NCBI RefSeq assembly: GCF_048544455.1
Contig: NC_133532.1
Coordinates: 80,803,156-80,867,155, forward strand
Direction: 5' to 3'
DNA length: 64,000 bases
Source: Silene latifolia
Lineage: Eukaryota > Streptophyta > Magnoliopsida > Caryophyllales > Caryophyllaceae
The notes below the pieces were generated by a model that saw nothing but the letters and a program-made list of their open reading frames with translations, was not told where the DNA came from and did no database searches. The first letter of the stretch is position 1. The number at the start of each line of letters is the position of its first letter. This document shows positions 35,890 through 47,017 of this stretch, piece by piece. Made by a program: the position numbers and the translations under genes.

Positions 35890-36062
35890 ATCGTCCCGAG
35901 CGTCTAGGAAGCTGGCACGGTGGAGTCTGTAAGGGGGATCCGAGCGGATCATGGGAGAGACGCTCGGATTGCTTGGCTTCAAGATGAGCGTCTTGGCATC
36001 GGGACACTCGGATTTGTGGGCAGGGAGACGCTCGGATTGGCTGCAATTCGCTCGGATTGTGA
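35890..36062. repeat. GACGCTCGGATT motif array in U3 of LTR B (3' copy)
   Basis: About seven copies of GACGCTCGGATT, GAGCGTCTT and related forms in both orientations lie in 170 bp, starting about 130 bp upstream of the TATA box in transcription direction. The 5' LTR has the same array at 45375-45505. Confidence 0.85.
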
Positions 36063-36396
36063 GACAGGCACTTCTCTTTTCTTCTTTCCTCAACAATCCG
36101 CGGGGATCTTGTTGAGGATGCAAGGATCCTTTCATCATTGCTCAATCTACTTTATTATCTACATAGGCCTTCTAGTATCGTCTTCCCTTTGATGCTTTGG
36201 TCATTGAATGCGATCAATTTAGCTCCATTTCGCCATGAAAATGCAAGGTTTGCACTCCTCTCCTACCAAGTTAACAAAACCTCAAAGAATATGCAAAATG
36301 GGAAACTAAAGATAGTAAATGACCCAATTATGCACTATAAAGCATAGGAACGAGGCTAATTCGGGGACTAAATGTGCTCAAATACGAGTCACATCA

Positions 36397-38450
36397 AATA
36401 TCCCCAAACCGAACCTTTGCTCGTCCCGAGTAAAGAGGTGACAAAGACTAGGACCCTTATTCAAACTAACCTACTAATATAGCCGATGTGAGACAATTAG
36501 CGGGCCTCACTCCGCCCCTTCAACTTACAACAAGACAACCATGAGGTATGATGCCTTCTTGCAAGGCAAGGTGGGGCTTGCCAAAATTGCGATACATCCA
36601 AGCATTAAAGCACACAAAACAAGTAATGGATGTATCTAAAAAAATGAATAGCCACTTTCCTCATCTAAGTGGCAGAAATTATCTAAAGGGGAAGTAATCT
36701 AAGGGTACACATTCCATTATAGACACGGTTTCTTCAAACTACTAAGCTTAGAAGGATACCAATAAATCACCTCCAAGTTGTGTCCAGCTAGGGTACCTTT
36801 GTCCTCAATTGTTAAATGCTTTTGACATGAGTAGACTCCTTATGGTGTTAGAAACACTGGAGGATCGCGGAATTCCCCTTCTTGCCTAGACAAGAAGAAG
36901 TGTCGTCCCCTCTCTACCATGCACAAAAGTGGATACGATGGAAAAGGGATCAATAGAACTTGAGTTTCATATGGAAGTTTGCTTTTTGTTGTTGTTTTCC
37001 CCCCCAATTTGTGGCATTTGACATTTTGAGAACATTTCTTTGCCATTTCTTTGATGTTTGGCATTTTTCAACACTTGACAATTTTTCAACTTTTTCTTGC
37101 ATTTCTTTTGAACATTTTCAAAGTCACTCCATTTGTAGTGAGGGTGCTTATATTTGAAGCATAGGAGTTTTCATTTTTGTTACTCCTCTTTTCTTTTGAT
37201 ACAATTGCAAACTTTATTGGCTTTTCATTTTGATTTTGAACTCAAATTTTGAACAATTTTTGTGCCGATTCCCTTTGATGACAAAATGTGGTAGAACATG
37301 GATGATGGTTGCATGATTTCAAGGGTCACCTTGGAATAAACGGTAACCAAGGAGTTATCACACCACAAGGTACTCTTGACTAGGCCTTAATCCATGGGTC
37401 AAAGGATACTAGCATGACACATCCTAGGGTGTTTTACAAGTATTCTAACAAGCAAAGTATTAAGAAGAAAAAGTATCTACAAGGGCCTTATATACACTTG
37501 TCAAGCTTCCCAAATAGATGTTTTCACAAAATTTTTCCTAAATGCAACTATATGCCATGATGCAACTAACATTTATACCTCCTAATGCATATGATTCTAC
37601 CAATTAGTATGCCAAATAATACTAAATGCAATCCTATAATCACATTGTTTGTACCGCATCAATCAAAATAAAGCCACATAGTCATTAACATAAAGAGGAA
37701 AAAGGAGATTGGAAAGATCATACCATGCGGTCTTCAATATCCTCATGTCTCGGATGTGGCGTAGTCGATCAATGTGAAAAAGGATGAACAAACACAATAT
37801 ATACAAGACTACACTATAAAGAAAATGAACATGTTTTTGGATTTTTCAAATTTTTATGGTTTTTATGATTATGAAATAAAAAGACATGTTTTTGTATTTT
37901 TCAAAATTTTTCAATTTTTATCATTTTTGTTTTTAAAAGTCATGTTAGAATTTTCCATCCCCACACTAGTATGGGCATTGTCCTCAATGATCAATACGAT
38001 AGGAAATTATGCAAGCTATATGAAATGCATGATTTCTAGACTAAATGCAAACTATATGATGTATATACAAAAGTGAATGCAACTACACAATATTATATGA
38101 TGCATTAGTTTTTGTTTGGTTGGAGAGCACAATTTAAATTAACTCCCAATGCATATGCATAAACTTCCCCAAACCAAAATAGACATTATTTCTAATGTCA
38201 AAAATTGGGGGAGTTCATGCATAAGGATGCTATGCATGAAACTACAATTGTCATTTTGGATTTTACATGGTGGGAACAATAAAAGAAACACCTCAATGGG
38301 ACCGAGGTGTAAGTCCTCTAAATGATTCTAGGACTCAAAATCATGATCAAGATAAAAATTATACGAAAAACAAGAGAAATAAACAAAGCCTAAAGTAGGT
38401 GTAGGAGACTCACAAAGTATTGTGGCATCCTCCCAAGAGCTTGCTAATCC
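36397..38450 (-). other. Polypurine tract and long non-coding 3' region of element B
   Basis: The minus strand ends GGTTCGGTTTGGGGATATT directly before the 3' LTR, the polypurine tract (36397-36415). The remaining 2 kb up to the ORF1 stop hold no convincing gene. The region is rich in T runs and short CATTTT-type repeats. Confidence 0.7.
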
Positions 38451-40067
38451 TCAATCATCGCCCATGGCGACATCACTCCCATCTCCATCATCACCACCAA
38501 CTTTTTCACTAGAAGCTTCATCAACCTCCATAGATCCGAAGGTTTCACCACTTTTACTTGAACTTCCTTCTTCTTCCTTACTACCCTCTTCTTCTTCACC
38601 TTCTTCATTCTCGTCATTTACTTCACCTTCTTTTCCACCACTCTGAACAACAACCTCCTCTTCACCCAAGCTAGCACCCCTAGAAGCACTAGGAAAGAAG
38701 ACTTCCCTATCCGCCCAACTAGGCAAAGGACAAGATGGGTCAAGAACTCCATGCTTAGCTAGATGTAAGAGAGGCGGATATTGTGCTCTATATGCGTCGA
38801 CTCTATCCTCATGGGCTTGCTTGTGCATTTGTTGCATCAAAAGAGTTAAGTAGTTATTCCCCGCCTTAACATTTTCGGGTTGAAACTCATGGTAGGTGAA
38901 TGGGTAGGGTGGAGTGATAATAGAGGAGGAGGGCTCGGCAATGTCCTCCCTTTGGTGTTGTATAATGTACTCGGCTTCCTCGGAGAGTGGGAGAAGGTAG
39001 TGTGGCCTATGGACATTGAGTCGGCAAATTTTGTTCGGTAAAGTGAAGGACTTGGCATCTTTTGTTAACCACTCTAATTTGTTGTCAAGAGTGTCGTTCT
39101 TGAGCCATTTGAATTTTTGAACCATAGTGGCTAGATCAATGATATGGCCTCCCTTAACCGGTTTATAAGCGTCATCTTTGTTGAAATCCCGGTTGAAGTG
39201 TTTTGCCAACCAAGTTACCAATCCCCCATTAACAATGAAGGCCGTACCTTCCTTGCCATGATCGATATTGAGCCACCTCTCAATTAAGAGTTGAAGAATA
39301 TTGTACTTTGTGGTGAACTCTCTACCAACATTCAAGGTCGACTCGAGATAGATAAAATCAAATTCGGTGAAGTGGTTTGTTCCCTTTCTAGCAATCAAAG
39401 TATGCCCAGTAACCTTGTGCCACACCCTTATGCCCGGATGATGGACATAAAGGGCACGACAATCATGGTAAGACGTAAACTTTCTTCCGGTAATAGCCTT
39501 CCATAAAGGAGCGGGATCATATTTTGTTACGGGTTTCTTCACATAGGTGGAGTCATTGCTAAGGCCAAAAACTTTACCAAATTCGCCAAAAGACATTTTC
39601 CTATCAACATTCTCAAGGCGGAATTCAATGTTTGTTCGAGTCTCCACCTTCGTAACTTTCAATGAGCTTAAAAACTCCAAGGTGAGGGATGAATAGGTCA
39701 ACTCTTGCATATTAAACAAAGTAAGCAATCTCATGGACTCGAAGAAATTCTTGGTTTGTTCAAAGACACCCAATTTGGTCAAGGTCTCTTGGCATATAAA
39801 CTTGGTGGGTAAAATAGATTTCTTAGCAAGGGATACAAATTTCTTCCTATGAGCATCAGATGTGAAAATTACCTCCAAATAATCATGTAGTTGCTCAACA
39901 ATCGGAGTAGAAGTAGTAGTTTCCACCATAGGAGAAGTAGTCTCTTGAATTTCCATCCTTGCACTTTGAACCACCAAAGCCAAAGCTTTGGAAGCTTGAA
40001 GAGCTTGTTGCCTTTTTGAGAGATTCTTCTTTGAAAGTGCCTTGTTTCCACCTTTTGTCTTAGCCAT
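38451..40067 (-). CDS. ORF1 of Athila-type element B, intact
   Basis: A complete 538-codon frame starts MAKTKGGNKALSKKN at 40067. An earlier in-frame start at about 40115 is possible, but the MAKTK start has the lysine-rich N-terminus expected of a nuclear protein. The middle (for example FLSSLKVTKVETRTNIEF and MSFGEFGKVFGLSND) matches the ATHILA ORF1 family, the extra gene carried downstream of pol in these elements. The C-terminal 70 residues are very acidic (EEGEEEEGSKEEE). Function is unknown; older literature called such ORFs env-like, but I see no signal peptide or membrane segment. It has no stop, whereas gag-protease upstream has several. Its leader looks like a host mRNA leader (see the array at 40412). 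Confidence 0.85.
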   Translation of the reverse strand: MAKTKGGNKALSKKNLSKRQQALQASKALALVVQSARMEIQETTSPMVETTTSTPIVEQLHDYLEVIFTSDAHRKKFVSLAKKSILPTKFICQETLTKLGVFEQTKNFFESMRLLTLFNMQELTYSSLTLEFLSSLKVTKVETRTNIEFRLENVDRKMSFGEFGKVFGLSNDSTYVKKPVTKYDPAPLWKAITGRKFTSYHDCRALYVHHPGIRVWHKVTGHTLIARKGTNHFTEFDFIYLESTLNVGREFTTKYNILQLLIERWLNIDHGKEGTAFIVNGGLVTWLAKHFNRDFNKDDAYKPVKGGHIIDLATMVQKFKWLKNDTLDNKLEWLTKDAKSFTLPNKICRLNVHRPHYLLPLSEEAEYIIQHQREDIAEPSSSIITPPYPFTYHEFQPENVKAGNNYLTLLMQQMHKQAHEDRVDAYRAQYPPLLHLAKHGVLDPSCPLPSWADREVFFPSASRGASLGEEEVVVQSGGKEGEVNDENEEGEEEEGSKEEEGSSSKSGETFGSMEVDEASSEKVGGDDGDGSDVAMGDD

Positions 40068-41111
40068 CTTCTCCTTGTATGTAGTAACACCAAAAGATTT
40101 GCTTGAATTCCTCAAGTTTCAATAAGACCCAAATCGATTTAGGAAATTCGAATTTTGCCTTTGTACCCTAGAAAATCGATTCAAACTTGGAGGGTTTTGG
40201 TGTTTTAATTGCTTGTTGTTGACAAGGAGTGATTTGTTTGAGTTTTGAGGGAGTTTGGAATTAATTTGGGTGAATTTGGTTGAGAAAATTGATTTTTATG
40301 GATGGAGGGATTGAGGGTTTTGAGGGTTTTGGAGATATGTTTGTGTTTTGAATGAGTAAAATGAAATGGGAAAGAGGGGTTTTAATCCCGCTATTTTTTG
40401 AATTCAGCAGGGGAGACGAGCGTCTTTGGGTCGGGACGCTCGGATTCTCTGTCAGCTTATTTCAGAAAAGAGAGCCCGTGCTGAGACGAGCGTCTTCAGC
40501 AGGAGACGAGCGTCTTTCTGAAGGGAGACGAGCGGATTATTCTGAGGATGCTCGGATTCTTTGTCAGGGAGAAATCCCAAATTTTAATAGCAGCAGGACG
40601 AGCGGATCCTCAGTGAGACGAGCGTCTTGGCTGAGACGAGCGGATTCTATACGAAGACGCCCGGATCTTCAGTCAGACAAAAATTTACCTCTTCAGCTCT
40701 CTCAGTATGAGCGTCTACTTCGCAGGACGCTCAGATTTTCTTCCAGGACGAGCGGATTGCTGTCGGGCCGCTCGGATTGTCCTTGTACCTCACGGATTCA
40801 GTTCCACCCGTGGGTATTTCATAACCCGAGTCATTTACTCTTCATTCCTTTGGTCTTCATTGTGGGGGCACTACGAAGGCTTGGATAGCCTAGGCAATTG
40901 CTATCCCCACACTATGTCAAAATACTACACATCAATAAACATATAAGTCCCTCCCTCACTTTCTCTCAAAATGAAAATCTTGATCAAAGCATAAAAATCC
41001 AAAATTGACAAAAATGCAGTACAATAAGTAAAATGCAAGTTAAGGGGTTAGAATATTTACAAATGGTGGTTTAGGGAGGACTCCACCAAACTCTCATCCA
41101 TGTATGAGATG
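40068..41111 (-). promoter_or_regulatory. Spacer between protease ORF and ORF1, candidate internal promoter
   Basis: There is no coding sequence here. On the minus strand the last 280 bp before ORF1 are rich in CAAAACCC and CTCC-type sequence, as in plant 5' leaders. Upstream lies the 14-copy motif array, whose LTR counterparts sit upstream of the LTR TATA box. This arrangement suggests that ORF1 has its own promoter. It is an inference from layout only. Confidence 0.4.
40412..40779. repeat. GACGAGCG-type motif array upstream of ORF1
   Basis: Fourteen copies in 368 bp of GACGAGCGTCTT, GACGAGCGGATT and GACGCTCGGATT, with unrelated spacers. The same motifs form the U3 arrays of LTRs B and C. 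The array ends about 345 bp upstream of the ORF1 start codon, in the position an upstream promoter region would take. A TTAAAACCCC (minus strand) lies near 40375-40384, between array and leader. Confidence 0.88.
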
Positions 41112-42263
41112 TCAAGGGGGCATAGCCAAGGTGTTGTTGATGTTGCTCAACACCTTGAAGAAGTAATCGAAGGCTTGTTCATTGTTATGATAAAGATCCT
41201 CAATAGACCTTTGCACATGTTGTTCTTCATTGTAGTCTTGGGTCATAACATTACCAATATAAGGATTGAATAACCCTTCAAACTCATTATCCCAAATACC
41301 GCATACTTCATCTACTTGTCCCCCAATAGTATCATGAGTTGATGAGAACAACTCTTCTTTCTTCTTGTCATTATGGCCAATGAGACCTTCCTCTTCTCTT
41401 GTCATGAGTGGTGGTGAGCTATTCAAGCTCTCATTCTTGTCGAAACATTCTTGCTCTTTGGGTGGAGCATCTTGGAGATTACCTATTTTCTTCTCCCACA
41501 TGGGTGGTGATTCTTTACCCATAACTTGTTCCTTGCATTGAGATGCCAACTTCTTCCTATCACTTTCTCGGCAATAATGATCAATCATGAAACATGGCTC
41601 ATGTAATCGGGGAGCTCTCATTGTCTTGTCAAGATTAAAAGTGATTGTTTCATCTCCCACTTCGAGTGTGAGCTCTCCATGTTTCACGTAAATCACCGCT
41701 CCCGCGGTGTGTAAGAAAGATCTTCCTAAAATAATAGAAATGTTGGAGTCTTCCTCCATGTCAACAATAATAAAGTCCACCGGGATGAAGAACTTGCCAA
41801 TTTTTACCGGCACATCCTCCCATACTCATAAAGGTGTCTTCGTTGATCGATCCGCCATTTGAAGTGTGATATTAGTGCACTTGAGCTCTCCCATTCCTAA
41901 CCTTTTGCACACCGAATATGGCATGACACTCACACTTGCCCCAAGGTCACATATAGCTTTGTTGATTGTAGTATTGCCAATGGTGCATGGAATAGAGAAA
42001 CTTCCCGGATCCTTTAGTTTTGGAGGTGAACTTCCTTGTAGGATGGCACTACTCACCTTAGTGAAAGCAATATTCTCAAGCTTCCGGATGGATTTCTTCT
42101 TTGTAAGAATATCTTTCATGTAATTCGCATAGGCCGGAACGTGATTGATCAATTCCGTAAATGGAATTGAGACTTCCAAGTTTTTCACAACCTCCATAAA
42201 CTTCCCAAGTTGTTCATCAAACTTAGGCTTAGCTTGACGACTTGGAAATGGAAGTTGAATCAC
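41112..42263 (-). pseudogene. Element B protease domain and C-terminal tail
   Basis: The frame starts in the pre-protease segment and reaches the aspartic protease active site ICDLGASVSVMPYSV near 41930-41975. It continues, after one in-frame TGA at about 41826, through KIGKFFIPVDFIIVDM and IILGRSFLHTAGAVI. A 150-residue acidic tail then ends in a normal stop (VLSNINNTLAMPP). No RT follows. The stop is in frame, so a single substitution separates the two open parts. Confidence 0.8.
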
Positions 42264-43977
42264 AATAGGCTCTTTCTCCTTAGTCTTCTCTTCATTCTCC
42301 TTTGAAACTTCTTGAATGGTGGTGGGTTCTTCTTATTTCTTAGAGTCTTCAACTCTTTCCTTGTCACTAGCATTCACAACATCTTCATCAACGGGCCTCT
42401 TCGGCCCTTCATACCTTGTACCACTCCTCAAATGGATGGCACTCATCGACTCATGTCTTGGGGGATTACCTTGAGGTGGTAATTGCCCCTTTTGTCTCTG
42501 TGAACTAGAAGATGCTAATTGAGACATTTGGGTTTCCAACATCTTCGTGTGAGCTAGTATGTTGTTGATGGTGATGTCTTTTGCTTGACTATCCTTTTGC
42601 ATTTGAGTGAAAAATTCTTGTTGGTTCTTTTGCATTTGGAGGACCGGTTTTTGAACATCAAAACCTTGGTCATTTGTTTTATTGTATGGAGGTTAATTTT
42701 GATAACTTTGGTTTTGATTGTAAAAGGGTCTTTGAGCTTTGTTTCTCATTGGAGGTGGGGTGTATTTTGTTTGAGGGTTTTGAACATTTTGGCTTTTGTA
42801 TGAGAGGTTGGGGTGAAATTTGGTGTTTTCATTGTAATAGTTGGAATAAGGGGTACCACTCTTGTATGCTTGGAAAGCATTCACTTGTTCACTTGTTCCC
42901 CTACATTCACTTTGGTCATGTTTCAAAGTTCCACAACTCTCATATACTCCGCTTGGAGATGATGCTACCATAACATTAACATGTTGCTTAGGTGATTTGG
43001 AGGCCTCTTCTAGTTTAGCCATAACCTTCTAAAACTTCAAATTAATGGTGTCAATGTGAGCACTAAGTTGAGCACCCAATTGAGTAATAGAGTCCACCTC
43101 ATGCTTTCCTCCTCTAGTAGCCTTCCGAGGTCTACTATATTGTGAGTTATGGAACGCCATTTCTTCAATCTTGTTCCATGTTTGATTGTCATCAACTTCG
43201 CTAAACATACCATTTGACCCTATATTGAGAATGTTTCGGGAGTCTTCATATAGACCATTCCAAAATTGTTGTACAAGGAACCACTCGCTAAGTCCATGGT
43301 GTGGACAAGATCGACAAGTATCCTTGAATCTCTCCCATGCTTCATACAAAGATTCCTCATCCCTTTGTTTGAACCCGGTGATTTGGGCTCTCAACATGTT
43401 AGTCTTCTCCGGAGGATAGAATTTCTTGTAGAAAGCAAGTGCCAATTTCTTCCAAGAGTCAATACCAAGAGTAGCCTTATCTAGGCTTTTCAACCATTGT
43501 TTCGCGGAACCAATCAAAGAAAAAGGAAATAAGACCCATCTAATTTGGTTTTGAGTAACTCCGGTTTGAGAAATCGCATCACAATAGTCACAAAAAGTCT
43601 CCATATGAGAATGAGGGTCTTCACTAGGCATCCCCCCAAATTGACTTCTCTCAACTAGTTGTATAAATGCGGATTTTGCAATGAAATTACCGGTTAGATG
43701 TGGTGGGGGTAGGAGTACCATTTGGTAGGTTCTCCTTGGTTGGTACGGAATGTGATGAAAATTTTGGCATTTTGGGTTGATTTTGTGGTTGGTTTTGTGT
43801 TGGGTTATCCTCCCCTTCTCTTGCAAAAGGGTTGATAAACTCAATATTATTTGGTTGAATGTCCACAATCTCACCAATACCTCTCAAAGTATTTCTAGCA
43901 AGTCTTCTATTGTTGGTCAAAGTTCTTTCAATTTTAAGATCAATGGGTAACAAGTTACCTTGTGATCTCCTAGACAT
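42264..43977 (-). pseudogene. Element B gag, one frameshift and several stops
   Basis: Gag starts at the ATG at 43977 (MSRRSQGNLLPIDLK), 117 bp after the primer site. The core motifs follow: LVERSQFGGMPSEDPHSHME, VLFPFSLIGSAKQWL, LALAFYKKFYPPEKT and FWNGLYEDSR (43200-43690). A frameshift lies between 43690 and 43870. In-frame stops occur near 43029, 42693 and 42333. The expected zinc-binding segment (YESCGTLKHDQSEC, near 42920) lacks a clean CCHC pattern. The C-terminal AIHLRSGTRYEGPK motif is shared with element A. Confidence 0.85.
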
Positions 43978-44112
43978 ACAAAATATCAAACAACTCGAAA
44001 ACAATTAGAACGAACCTTGAGGAGTTTAACTTCCCCAAGGTAAAGAAAGACACAACTAAAAACAATTAAAGAAAATAAAATCAAGTTAACACCGTCCCCG
44101 GCAACAACGCTA
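43978..44112 (-). other. Leader and primer-binding site of element B
   Basis: The primer site at 44095-44112 reads TAGCGTTGTTGCCGGGGA on the minus strand, a mutated tRNA-Asp-type site. The 117-bp leader between it and the gag ATG is about 90% identical to the leader of element C (53161-53280). Confidence 0.8.
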
Positions 44113-44116
44113 TTTT

Positions 44117-45816
44117 TGGTTCGTCGGTTTTGTTACTCGTCGTCAAAATTTACCTTGACCAAAACAATATTTATAACTTCACAAACTACTCTACTCTTAG
44201 TAAAGAGGTAAGTAAAGGTCGGATCCCAAGGGACGGGTATTGATGTAGGATTTTTAATTGCAATTGGTTGTGTCTAAGGGTGTCACAATTTGGGTTGAGA
44301 TAGGAGATCAACTAAACTAATCAACAACGTAAATAAAGTAATGAAAATAAGCAAGATGATTAAACTGAGATGTAAACAATTGATTAAAAGCACTAGGGTG
44401 TCATGGGTTCATAGGGGATTCATGGGAGTTGATCATACAAACATGTTCTCAAATTATAAGCAAGCAATTATTTTTGTGATGGGATCGAGTTAGTGTATAT
44501 CTTACAATCCCTAAGAAGGTTTGGGTCCCGGAGCCGAATCGATTAGATTGTATAACACCTACAAGTCAACTTAATCCTTCCTACCCAACTATATGCATGG
44601 TCTAATGAGACTCGGGTTGGTTTAGATCTTACAAGTCTCATTGAAAAGGTAAGTGATGGGTAAAAAAATGCAAGGATTCATAGGCTCGCATTTCATCAAA
44701 CATAACATGTGCATAAGTTGGAATTACAACAAGCAAGCAAATTAATTATGAAAACATATTAGATCAAGTATGAATCTTTCCCCATGTTGGTTTTCCCTAA
44801 TTACCCATTAACCCTAGCTAAGGAAACTACTCACTCTTTATCAAATTTAACATCTTAACAAGGTTGTCAATCACATTAACAAGGCAAAACATGATGAATG
44901 AATGAAAATAATTAACAATAATTAAAGCAAGGATTAAGAGAATTATACCTATGGAGATTCCACAATAATAATGCAAAGAATAATAGAAGTACTTGATGAT
45001 TGATGGAAGGTTGTCAATCTCCCAATAAACCCAAATAATCTTCTAATTACCCAAAATAAATGATGAAGAATAGATAAATTAAGGAAAGATTAAGAAATGA
45101 GATTTGTATTAAGATTATATTAAAAGTTGATTACAAGATTAAGGAATGAGTAAGATTGTATTACAACTTGATAATAAACTAAGTAGTTCAAAGAGGTATT
45201 TATACTAAAGATTAGGTACAAAGATTAGGGTTACTAAGGGCTTAAATGACTATTAAGACCCTTAAGAAAAGTTAAGGAAATGCTCATCTCCAAGGAGATG
45301 CACATCTCCGTTTTGCTAGTCCCACGAAGATATGCTCATCTCGAGCTTTTAGGAAGATGGCACGGTGGAGTCTGTAAGGGGATCCGAGCGGATCATGGGA
45401 GAGACGCTCGGATTTCTTGGCTTCAAGACGAGCGTCTTGGCATCGGGACGCTTGGATTTGTGGGCAGGGAGACGCTCGGATTGGCTGCAATCCGCTCGGA
45501 TTGTGAGACATGCACTTCTCTTTTCTTATTTCCTCAACAATCTGCGGGGATCTTGTTGAGGATGCAAGGATCCTTTCATCATTGCCCAATATACTTTATT
45601 ATCTACATAGGCCTTCTAGTATCGTCTTCCCTTTGATGCTTTGGTCATTGAATGCGATCAATTTAGCTCCATTTCGCCATGAAAATGCAAGGTTTGCACT
45701 CCTCTCCTACCAAGGTAACAAAATCTCAAAGAATATGCAAAATGGGAAACTAAAGATAGTAAATGACCCAATTATGCACTATAAATCATATGAACGAGGC
45801 TAATTCGGGGACTAAA
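44117..45816 (-). repeat. 5' LTR of element B, end lost
   Basis: This copy matches 34673-36396 from its TGGTTCGTCGG edge to GGGGACTAAA. The final 24 or so bases present in the other LTR are missing because the copia LTR starts at 45817. The U3 motif array is at 45375-45505 and the TATA box at 45197-45204. Confidence 0.92.
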
Positions 45817-47017
45817 TGTTAGGTTTATTTACCTTTTATTAGACTCCTCTAATAGTGAACTAATTAACTTCTTAATTATTTGTTCTTTAGATCTAGTGCA
45901 TGCATAACAAAATAAGAGATTTATAAGAAAAATAATTTCCCTTACATTGTTAGGTGGGTCGAAATATGGGCACAAATAAAGTCATCTTCCTTATTTGTTC
46001 TTGAGCTTAATATGTTGGATGATCCTCCTAAACCAAAAGCTCCAAAGTAGAAGCTCTCCTTTCGATTGCACCCAAGATTCAACCCAAAAATTTCTACTAA
46101 TATTAACTAGATATGTAGTAGAAATGCTTCCTTAATATTACTAATATTTCTAGTATTACTACTACTAGTAATAGTTGGAGAGTATTAGTATTTGAGAGTT
46201 GTATGAGGATTTTATTTAAAGAGCAAAAATCGGTGCTCTCTTAGCATGAGGGAATCTTTTTCCTCTTGTTTTTACTTGTTTGTATAACATAGGTAGAGTG
46301 TTGTAAGTAGTAGGATGATTAAAGGTTATGTGATATGTCACTATCACACTCTTCTCAACCAAAATAAACAAGACAAAAGAGCATCTTTTGCTCTTCTTTG
46401 AGCCGGCAATATGGAGCCTTTTAGGTCCATTTTTGCCTTTTGTTATTTGTCCCACAAATGCTTATAAGTCATATGTTTAACTATCTTACATAATTAATTA
46501 TTAATGTAATCATTTAACAATTAAATATTACAATTAATAATATAATATACACTCCACTTTTGAGTAGTATACTACCATTATATCAATTTATAATGGATCC
46601 TACAATTGCTAGTTAGTTAAAATTACAACTCTTTGTAACTTTAAATAACCAATTACCTCTACCTCAAAACTTATATAAAACCTCAACTAATTTAGTAACT
46701 TAACATTTAATTACTAAATTAAATCTTATTTAATCATATTACAATAAGACGTAAAATTCAACTCACGTAATTAAGGAATTAATTAATCTGTATCGTATAC
46801 AATTAATTAAATATCTATTTGGGCCTCATCTTATAGGTGTGACCTAAAGGGATCAACTGTCCACCACCGTCATACGACAGTAATGACAAACTCTAGTTAG
46901 CCAATCATTACCGATTAATGTTGATCAGTTGACTATAAAATGAATCATCCCTTTCGTATTCTTAATATAAGATTTAAACATGTGATCGCACTATTGTTGA
47001 GGACACATACTCCAACA
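45817..47017 (-). repeat. 3' LTR of decayed copia element (Cop1)
   Basis: On the minus strand it begins TGTTGGAGTATGTGTCCTC and ends CCTAACA, giving a 1.2-kb TG...CA LTR. The polypurine tract ACAAGTGGGAGAT directly precedes it (47018-47030). The start resembles LTR G at 61294 (TGTTGGAGCTTGTGTCCTC), so both probably belong to one family. It truncates LTR B. Confidence 0.8.

Larger units (their letters stand above)
34673..36396 (-). repeat. 3' LTR of element B
   Basis: This 1724-bp LTR reads TG...CA. Its minus-strand start, TGATGTGACTCGTATTTGAG, is characteristic of Athila-type elements. It aligns with 44117-45816 with only scattered differences (about 96-98% identical by eye in stretches I compared). 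A TATAAATA on the minus strand is at 35752-35759. Confidence 0.92.
34673..45816 (-). mobile_element. Athila-type retrotransposon B: gag-protease-ORF1, no RT or integrase
   Basis: The element is framed by two closely similar LTRs (34673-36396 and 44117-45816), with a tRNA-Asp-type primer site and a GGTTTGGGGATATT polypurine tract. In transcription order it has gag, protease, a motif-array spacer and ORF1. Nothing resembling RT, RNase H or integrase occurs between the protease ORF end (41112) and ORF1, where an Athila element normally has them. The 5' LTR lost its last bases to a copia insertion. Compare element C, which holds exactly the missing part. Confidence 0.88.

Noticed and set aside
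35789-36145. Overlapping minus-strand frames of about 100-118 codons within LTR B, also at 45284-45636
   Set aside because: They lie in U3 and the motif array, shift between the two LTR copies and match nothing recognisable.
38422-38646. Serine/proline-rich plus-strand frame of 74 codons
   Set aside because: It is the antisense shadow of the acidic tail of ORF1.
41112-41813. The acidic tail after the B protease as an independent host gene
   Set aside because: It is in frame with the protease, with one substitution-type stop between them, and lies entirely between the LTRs.
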